Shown: in pieces, positions 30,101 through 39,100 of the stretch
Layout: the number at the start of each line of letters is the position of its first letter
How positions within the stretch are numbered: the stretch's first letter is position 1
DNA from: Zelonia costaricensis
Taxonomy: Eukaryota > Euglenozoa > Kinetoplastea > Trypanosomatida > Trypanosomatidae
Direction: 5' to 3'
Length of the DNA stretch: 64,000 nt
NCBI GenBank assembly: GCA_030849075.1
Contig: JASAOO010003479.1
Location: forward strand, 1 to 64,000
Made by a program: the position numbers and the translations under genes
Notes under the pieces: generated by a model
What the model was told of the DNA's origin: nothing
Seen by the model: the letters and a program-made list of their open reading frames with translations, nothing else
The model's database searches: none

Positions 30101-33100
30101 GCCTCGGGTGGCAGCGGGCCGCCGCGCTGGAAGCCGAAGGCGAGCGTGCCCTCCAGCTCGTCCGCCTCGGCGGCCCGGGGCCTCTCGTCGAGGGGTGAGG
30201 TGGAGTTGTGGAAGGAGGTGTTGAGCAAGCCGACCTCGTTGGCGCTCATCGACAGTGCCTCGATCGCCTCGCTCTGCTGCTCCGACTGCACGGCCGGAGA
30301 GGCGGGGTCGCCACAGGAGAGCGGCCGCGCGTTCCCCGGCGACGTCGGGGAGGCGATGCCACCGCCGCTGGCCCTCAACCGATTCGGCACCTCCTCCATC
30401 CGCAGGTAGAAGCCGATGATCTCCGAGCTGTCCTCCAGCACGTGCATGTCGTTCTCGTAGTCGATGCGCGGCGTGGCGCGACGCCACGAGAGCTGCGCGC
30501 TGCACTCTTTAACATCTGTCACGGTCGTCTCGATGCTCGGCAGCGTCACGCACGAGCACGACGCGGACCACAGCCCCCAGTCCCCCTTCGGGTCCCACTC
30601 CCGCACGGCGATCGTGTACTTCATGTCCGGCAGCAGCGCGTCGATGCGGAGCACGTTGCAGGCGCGCATGTTGCGGAACTCCTCCACCTCCTGCCCGGTG
30701 ACGGCGTCCTCGTGCGTGATGCGGAGCTGGTAGACTTGCACCTCCTCCGTGTACCGACTGCTCAGCAGCGTGTCGTGCTCGTCCAGCGGCGAAACCGGCT
30801 TGTTGTCCAGCCGCCACCACTCGAGGTCAACGAAGGTCTCGCTGATGTACGTGATGTCGAGCTGAATAATGTTGTGCGTCATGTACTTGAGCGGCGCCGT
30901 CCAGCAGCCCCACACGTCGCCGCCGTAGTGCGGGCACAGGCAGCAGACGTACAAGCTGTTCGGCTGCAGCCCGGTGGCGGTGAAGCCGAGCGTCGGCGGC
31001 GCGGCCGGGTCATGGAACTGGTTGTTGGGCAGGTAGTGCTCCGAGATGGTGCCCGCCTCGTCAATCACGCGCAGCTGGTAGCCCTGCACGGGGCAAGCCG
31101 GATCGGCCAGCAGCCCCGTCTCCCCATCCGCGTGCCGCTTCGCACGCGCGGCGGAGAGCCGCCGTAGGATGCGCAGACGCCGCAGTCGGTTCACCAGCGA
31201 GGCGTACGCCGCGGGCCCGAGGGCGTTGCGCTGCTCCTCGAGGCCGCGCTCCGTCAAGTTGTGGAACTCGCGCTGCAGCCGGCGGAACTCCTCCGCCTCC
31301 TGGACGACCGACGCCATCATGGCCGCCTCGCCGCGGTACCAGTAGAGGTTGATGTAGTGCTCGCCGAAGCGGCTCTGGTCCAGCTGGATGAGCGGCAGCG
31401 TCTCCACCTTCACCGAGCGGCTCCAGGGCTGCCACGAGTCCGGCACCCCTCGCGCCCGCACACGCGCCGAGAAGACGGCGTCGGGGCTCAGCCCCTGAAG
31501 GAGCACCTGCGCCACACAGGAGCGCAGCTGCACACTCAGCAGCGTGTGCGAGCTGCTCGCGGCCTGCGCGGGCGTCGAGCCAACCGGCAGACTCGCGCCA
31601 GAGTGCGTGCCGGGCGACGGCGGCAGCCGCACGGAGCCGTCACGCTTGCGTTCGCGAAAGCTCGTGTTACCCGCCGTGCCGCGCGCACCGCTGCTGCTCA
31701 TGGGGCCGGTGTGTCCGCTGCGCCGCGCAGCCGCCAAGAAGTCGCCCGCGCTCGCGTCGATCGGCAGCCCGCCGGGCCCGTGCGTGCGCAGGGTTTCGAT
31801 GGCGGCGATGTAGGGCACGCAGAGCTCGCCGCGCTGCATCGTGACGCGCAGCTCGTAGCCGGTGCACGCGGGGTTGCCGACGGCGATGCGGTCGGCCTGG
31901 TAGTGGCGCGTCGCCTCCTCGCGCAGCAGCGCGTTGTGCTCCTCGCGCGCCGCCGGGTTCATCCAGCCCGCCGTAGCCACCGTCGTCGACTCGCCCTTGC
32001 TCTCCTGCTCCTGAATCTTGCGCTTCATCTCCAGCAACTCGCGGCGCTCGCGGTCGTCGCACTGGTGCAGGGCATCTCGCTGGTGCCGGGCGAGCAGCTC
32101 TGCGTACCGGCCAACGTCCGGCGCGGGCCGCGACCACTCCAGCAGTGCGGTGCACTCCGTGTGCTGCGCCACCCGCACCACCACCGACGACAGCGTGAGC
32201 AGCGTCACCTTGGCCGAGAACCGCGACCAGTGCTGCTTCTCGCTGAGCGACCGGATGGAGAGGCAGTAGAGCTGCTCCTGCTGCAGCTCCTCGATCACCG
32301 TGAACTGCGTCTCGTGGCTGAAGGTGACGCGGCGCCGCTCCGGCACGCTGATGCCCTCGATCACGAGCTCGTACTCGTGCACCGCGTCGTCTGGCTGAAT
32401 GACCTGCGGGCCGCACGCCTCGGCCAGGACAGGGCTGCACCCGAGCTCCGACGTCGTCGCCTCCCCCGGCTCCACCGAGTCGACCTCCTCGTTGCTGTCC
32501 TCGAGCAGCTCCTCCGCAAGCTGCTCCGTCGTGGAGCTGCGCTCGCGGCGGTCGGGTGCGACCCTGGTGCCGCTGCTGCCTCTGCGCGTGTGGGCGAGGC
32601 GGGGGCGACACCACGACACCCGCACCGTCACCTCCTGCACCCGGTCCACGCGCAGCTCCAGCCGGCTCTGTGTCATGAAGCGCGTCGCAGGACTCCACAT
32701 ACCCCACTGCGCGTTCTCCATCTTCGCCCGCACCCGGACCTCGTACACGCTGCTCGGTACGAGGCCGGCGATGTGGTACGTGTTCACGCTGCTGGGCACC
32801 GAGACGACGGAGTCCATGGCCAGCGGGCCATCGTACAGGGTGGTGCCATCCAGGTGCATGCGGCGCGTCTGCAGCTGGAACTCAACTGCTTTCTGGCTTG
32901 CCGTCGTGGACGCGGCAGCCGTCAGCATGGCCGCCCCACTCACGGCAAAGCCAGCACTTCCAGCACCAGCGGCAGCCCCCCCACCAGCCCCACCAGCACC
33001 CGTCGCGAAGGGAAGTGTGCCGTCGGCAGCGCCCTCGGCCACCGCGGCGCGGCGCCACTCCACCATGCAGTAGTCCTCGCCGATCTCCTGCGGGATGACC

Positions 33101-36100
33101 TGCACCGGCGGCACGGTCAGCGTGCACACCGCCTCCGACGGCGCACCCCACTCCCCCGTGACGAGGCGGCCCTCGTCGTCCCACTGCTGCTCCCGCACCG
33201 TGATGGCGTAGCGGGTGCCGGGCAGCAGGTTGCCGAGGCGCAGCCCCGGCTGCGTCGTCTCGTACACGCGCGCCCCATCGACGAGCGGCTCGTCGGCCTC
33301 GTCGAAGGGCGACTCGGCCGGCATGGGCTTGATGGTGACCTGGTAGTTGTGCACCTCCGCCTCGGAGGGGAAGCAAACGTAGGTCTCCGCCGGGCCGCCG
33401 ACGAACGAGGGCAGCGCCGAGTAGTTGCCGTCCACGTCGGTGTCGGCCTTGGTGTGGTCGCTGCCGCCGTCCCGCCCACTGAGGCTCTTCACGATGCGCA
33501 CGTCGCCCTCCGCCACCTGCATGCCGCTCTGCGCCCCGTCCTCGTCGCCGTCGTCGCCGTCGCTGGGCGAGTCGTGGGCGCCGCTGGTGCGTGCGCGGTG
33601 AGGGCGCATGCGGTGGAGGTAGCCGTGGTGCGTCGTGTGCGACTGGCCTGCCGCGCTGTGCCGGGGGGCCGTGCCGCGGGCGGTGGGCCGGTTCCAGGCG
33701 AGCTGCAGGAACGTCTCCCCCGCCACCTCGACGGCGACCTTGAGCAGCGGGCACGTGACCACGACCAGTGCCGGGCTCCAGTGGCCCCACTCCCCGGCGT
33801 GGTTGAGGCCGCGCACAGCCATCGAATACGTGGCCTGTGGCAGAAGCCCGTCGATGTGCATCGCGTGGTCGCCCTCGTCGGCGTACAGCTCGCGGTAGTC
33901 TTCGGTCTGCGGCATGCCGGCGAAGACGCGGTTGCACGTGACGCGCATGTGCCAGCGCGTGACGCGCTCGTCCGGCTGCAGCACGCCGTCCTCGTCCACG
34001 TGCATGCCAGTCGCCGACACCGCCGACGCCTCGTCCGCCTCGTCCACCGCGATGCTGTCGCTGCGGTCGTGCTGGGCGTGCGCGAGGTGCATCGGCCGTG
34101 CCCACCGCACGTCCACAAAGGTCTCGCCGACCCTCTGAAGGGCGACCGTGACGGGCTTGAGTGTATAGAAGGAGATGGGGTCGCTCCAGAGCCCCCACGC
34201 GTCGTACGTGTCCTTGGCGCGCACCTGGATGGCGTAGCGGGTCGAGAGGCGCAGGCCAGACAGCACCGCGCTCGTCTCGCGGAACGTCGCCGAGCTCATC
34301 GCCGCCACGCTGCCGTCGGCGCCAATCACGCGAATCTCGTACCCGCTCACGGCGCCGTCGACCTGCCGCACCTCCGTGCCGTCGTCACCCGCCATGCTCG
34401 CCCCCTCCCACGCCCCGCGGCGCCACTGCGCCCGCACGTAGTCCTCGCCGATGTTGAGCACCTCCAGCGTCAGCCGCGGCAGCGTGCGCACGCGGGACTC
34501 CTCGCTCCAGAAGCCCCACACCCCCTCGTAGCCCTTCGCACACACCCACACCCGGTACTCCGACGAGGGCTGCAGGTCGCGCAGACGGAAGCCGCTCACG
34601 GTTGGGGCGATGTTGTAGACCACGCTGTGCGACTCGCCGACGCGCTGCACCTTGAAGCGGTACAGCTGCACAACGTCCTTCGTCTCCGCAATCAGCAGCG
34701 GGTGCCGCGGCATGGGGACGTTCCCGGCGCCGGCCGCGCCGGAGCTGCGGCTGCGCGCCGGCACGAGCGCGCCGCTCTGCAGCGACGCCTCGGACGCGTA
34801 GCCGCCGCTGGCTTCGTCCTCGTCAGACAGCAGACGCACGTCCGTGTCGGTCGGCTTGGGCAGGTGCCGGCGCCACTCGAGCATGACGAAGTGCTCGCCG
34901 ATGTTGCCGAAGGTGACGCGCAGCCGCGGCTTCGTGCGGAACGGCTGCGCCGACCAGAGGCCCCAGTACTCCGACTGCGCGAAGAGGGCGCGGACGTGGA
35001 TCGTGTACACGGCGTCCGGCATCAGCCCGCGGAAGAATAGGCTCGTCGAGTCCGTCTCCTGCGTGTACGTGAAGCCGCCCTCCCCAATGAGGCACACCTC
35101 ATACGCGCGGGCGGCGATGTTGACGTTGAAGGCGGTGTTCGCGTCGCCGACGACGTGCAGGTCGGTGCGGCGCGACCACGAGACCCACAGCGCGTCCTCG
35201 GAGACGTGCTGCACGTGGATGTCCATGCCGGGCACCGTGCGCACCTTCTGCTCCTCGCTCCACACGCCCCACTCGTAGTTGTCGTTGAACGTCTGCACGC
35301 ACACCATGTACGTCGTGGCCGGGGTGAGGTTGTCGATGCGCAGTGTATTCGTGGCGCCCTCGACGGTGTAGGTGTGCTGGTAGGCACCACCGCTCTCCCG
35401 CACCCGCACTCGCGACGCCGTGATCGTGGCGACGCCGAGCACCACCTGCTCCTGGTTTGCGATCTGCGGCGGCACAACCTGCGAGTGCCGCACCCACTCG
35501 ACCCCGACGAAGCTCTCGCCAATCGAGGTGAAGGAGACGCGGGTGGCCGGCACGGTGGCGAAGACGAGCGAGGGCGACCACATGCCCCACTCGCCGTTCG
35601 CCAGCTTTGTGCGCACCGACACGCTGTAGACGGTGTTGCACTTCAGGTTCGGCACGGTGTGCTCCACCGTCTCGGCGCTGTTGAGCAGCTCTGTCTGGTA
35701 GATGAGCCGCTGGTGCGCCGCGTCGGGCGGGAGGGCGTCGTTGAGGTACGCAGACTTCGGCTGCCCGGCCGCCGGCGCCGCACTGTTGTACGGCGCCTTG
35801 GATAGTATCGGCGACGTCACGCACAGCATGATGGTCGGCCGCAGCTTCCCGTGCGCCAGCACGCGGTCGTCGGTTGGCGGGTTGCCGTCGTCCTCGGGGA
35901 GGCGGCGCTGCTGGTTGGGGCGGATGAGTTGGAGGCAGCAGAACTCCTCGGAGATGAGCTTGGCCTGAATGCGCATGGGCTGCATCGTCAGGCACCACAG
36001 CGGCACGCTCCACAGGCCCCACTCCTCATCGTTGTAGTTGGCCTTGAGCTCGACGCAGTAGTACGTGTTTGCCTTGAGCCCCGTCACGCGGTACGGGCAG

Positions 36101-39100
36101 TCGCCGTCGCCGAGGAACGTCTCCATCCGCACCCCCTCCGTGTTGTAGACGCGCAGGTGGTACGACGTGACGACGCCGCGGCCGGTCGGGTACTGGTGCG
36201 GGTTGGCCACCTTGCGCCGCTCCCACCGCACCGTGATGAAGTCCTCCGCCACCTCGTCGGTCGTGACGGCCAGCGTGCCACGCGTGAGGATGGACGCCGG
36301 CGCCGACCACAAGCCCCAGCTGCCGGAGCGGCCCCGCACGCGGATCTGGATGGTGTAGGCGCAAGCGGGCAGCAGCTCGCACACCTTCAGCTCGCGCATG
36401 TCGGCGTCGAGGGCGTACTGCTTCGCGTACTGCGTCGTCACGCCGCTGATGCGCAGCTCCTGCCCCGTCACCGTCCAGTCGCCCAGCTGCACCTCACCGC
36501 CATCCTCACTTCTGCCCTCGTCCGCGCCGGCAGCGGCCCCACCGGCGGCAGCGGCCGGCGTCTCCAGCTCGCCGCGGCTCCACGCGACGTTGACGTAGTT
36601 CTCGCCGATGGTGAGCTGGTGCGTCGGGATGCGGAACTGCGGGTTGGTGCGGAACCGCACGGGCTGGCTCCAGAGGCCCCAGCGCCCACTCGAGGTCGCG
36701 GCCCGCACCACCGCCACGTACTCGCGGTCCGGCAGCAGGTCGCCCACCCGCAGCGAGGTGTGCTCGCTGGAGACGATGTCGTGGCGGACGATGTCCGAGC
36801 GGCCGCCACCGGCCTCGTAGCCGCTCTGCACGTGCGGCGCCACCGGGATGCCCGGAAGCTCGCGGCCGTAGACGAGGATGCTGTACTTGGCGACGAACAT
36901 GTCTGCGACCGTCACGCCGCGCAGGTCGGCGTCGTCGCGGCCCGTCAGACGCTGCCACACAAGCCGCACAAAGTCCTCGCCGATCTCGTGAATGGTTGTC
37001 TTGACCGACGCGAGGGTGCGCACCTTCACGCGGCTCCACAGGCCCCACTGGCCCTGCTCGTCGCACGCCCGCACGGCGATCGTGTACGTCGTGGACGGCT
37101 TGAGCTGCGTGACGGTGTAGCTCGTGTCGAGCACCTGCCGATGCAGCATCGAGTCCTCGCCCGTGTCGGCGCAGCCCATCACGACCTCGTACTTGAGGTG
37201 GTCCCAGTCCGAGGACGCCACGCCGCCGCCGTCGTCGTGGCCGCCCTTGGCGTCCCCGCCCGGGGTGGCCGTCGCGCTCTCGGAAAGGCCGCGGCGCCAC
37301 ATAATGTGGATGAAGTCCTCGCCGACGTCCCAGACGTGCAGGGCGACGGGCTGCAGCGTGCGCATCCGCACCGGCGCCGACAGTTCGCCCCAGCCCTCGA
37401 AGCCGGTCATGGGGTTGCGCTGCCACGTGCGGCACTGCACGTCGTACGTCGTGTCCGCCTCAAGGTCGTTGACGCGGAAGCCCCGCTGGGTGGGGTCGCG
37501 CGTCACACGCTCGTTCAGCACCGCCGTGCGCTCCCCCGCGTCGTCCACCTTCACGACGACGACGTTGTACACCGGCAGCGGCTCCTCGACCGCCGCGCTG
37601 CCGTCGTCGCGCTTCAGCGCCGGGGCGAGGCCGGTCGAGGGCCAGTTTAGCGTCAGGAAGTCCTCGCCCCGCTCGAGGAAGGTCAGGGCGACGCTGGGCG
37701 CGGTGGTGAAGCGGCGCGGCTCTGTCCAGAGGCCCCACGTACCCGCGATGGCAATGCGCATCGAGACTGTGTAGTCGCTGCCGGAGCGCAGCTGCTCCAC
37801 GTTAAGCAGACGCCGCGGCCGCCCGTCGACGGCGACGAGGTCAATCGTCTCGGACTGGTCGTAGGCGGAGGTGAGGCTCAGCACGCGGTACTGCAGCTGC
37901 GACTCCTGCGGCTCCTCCTCCGCGGCGCGCGACCACGCGAAGGAGGCGAAGGACTCGCCAACGGCCGCGACGGCGACGCTGGGGCGGTCGGCGGTGCGCA
38001 CCTTCAACGGGGTGGACCGGCCACCCCAGCGCCCCTCCGCCGAGAGCGCCCGCACGCAGACCGAGTACGTCGTGCTCGGGAACACGTCGGTCATGGTGTA
38101 CTGGTGCACCGAGGCGGGCACCGTGATTGGGGCGAAGCGCAGCCCGACGCTCTCGACCGTCAGCTCGTACTCGTGGATGGACATACGGGGCTGCAGGTAG
38201 CCGAAGGCGTCCAGCAGCGCCGCGTCCTCCTCTACCTCGCTGCTGAAGAAGGGGTCGCTGGCACCACCGCCGGCGGTCGTGAACGTCGAGCCCGGCTTCG
38301 CTGCTGCTGCTGCTGCGGCCGCCGTCTTGGCCACCGCCGTCGCCGCCCCGCGGCCCCAGCTGAACGTGAACGTGTCCTCGCCACGCGCGGTGAGGTGCGC
38401 CTCGAGCGGACTCTCCGTCACGAGCCGCGTCACCTCGTTCCACTCCCGCATTGTCCGGATCACGGTGCGGTAGCGCATCAGCACAATGTACCGCGTGCCG
38501 GGCTGCAGGTCGCGAATCGTAACGGAGCGGCAGCCCGCCTCGAAGGCGCCGAGGTAGTGCTCGGCCATGTCGGACTCCCGCAGAAGGCGCAGCTCGAAGT
38601 CGGGGATGCTGCGGGCCCACTCCGTCGTCGCCACGTCCGTCTCCTGGGCGAGGCCGTCCTCGTTGCGCTGCGCGGCGCGGTCCCACGTGCAGTGCACGTA
38701 GTCGGACCCGATTTCGACGATTTGGGTCTCGACGGGGAAGAGGGTGGCGGTCTGGATCGGCGCCGACCACGCGCTCCATCGGACGCTGGCGCGGTGATAG
38801 CAGCGCACCCGCACCGTGTACCGCCGGCCCGCCTCCAGCTTCACCACCTTCGTCAGCTTCGCCGTCGACATGGTCTGCTGGAAGTACACCGTTGCGCCGC
38901 TCGGCACGGGGCTCTCCTCGTAGGCCGCGCCGTCGTGTGCCTCCCCAGCAGCGGCGGTGGCGTCGGCGGCCGCCCCGCCGCCGCTGCTGTTCACACCGCG
39001 CCGGCCACGAGAGCCGGCGGTGCCGGAGACACCGGCGCCGTGCTCCTCGTGCCGCATCGCGTACACGAGCAGCTCCCAGCGCGGCACCCCGTCGGCGCCG

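Noticed and set aside
31261..35040. Plus-strand open frame of about 1260 codons
   Set aside because: Antisense shadow of the FN3 giant gene. The sense frame carries clear repeated FN3 units; this one has no motifs.
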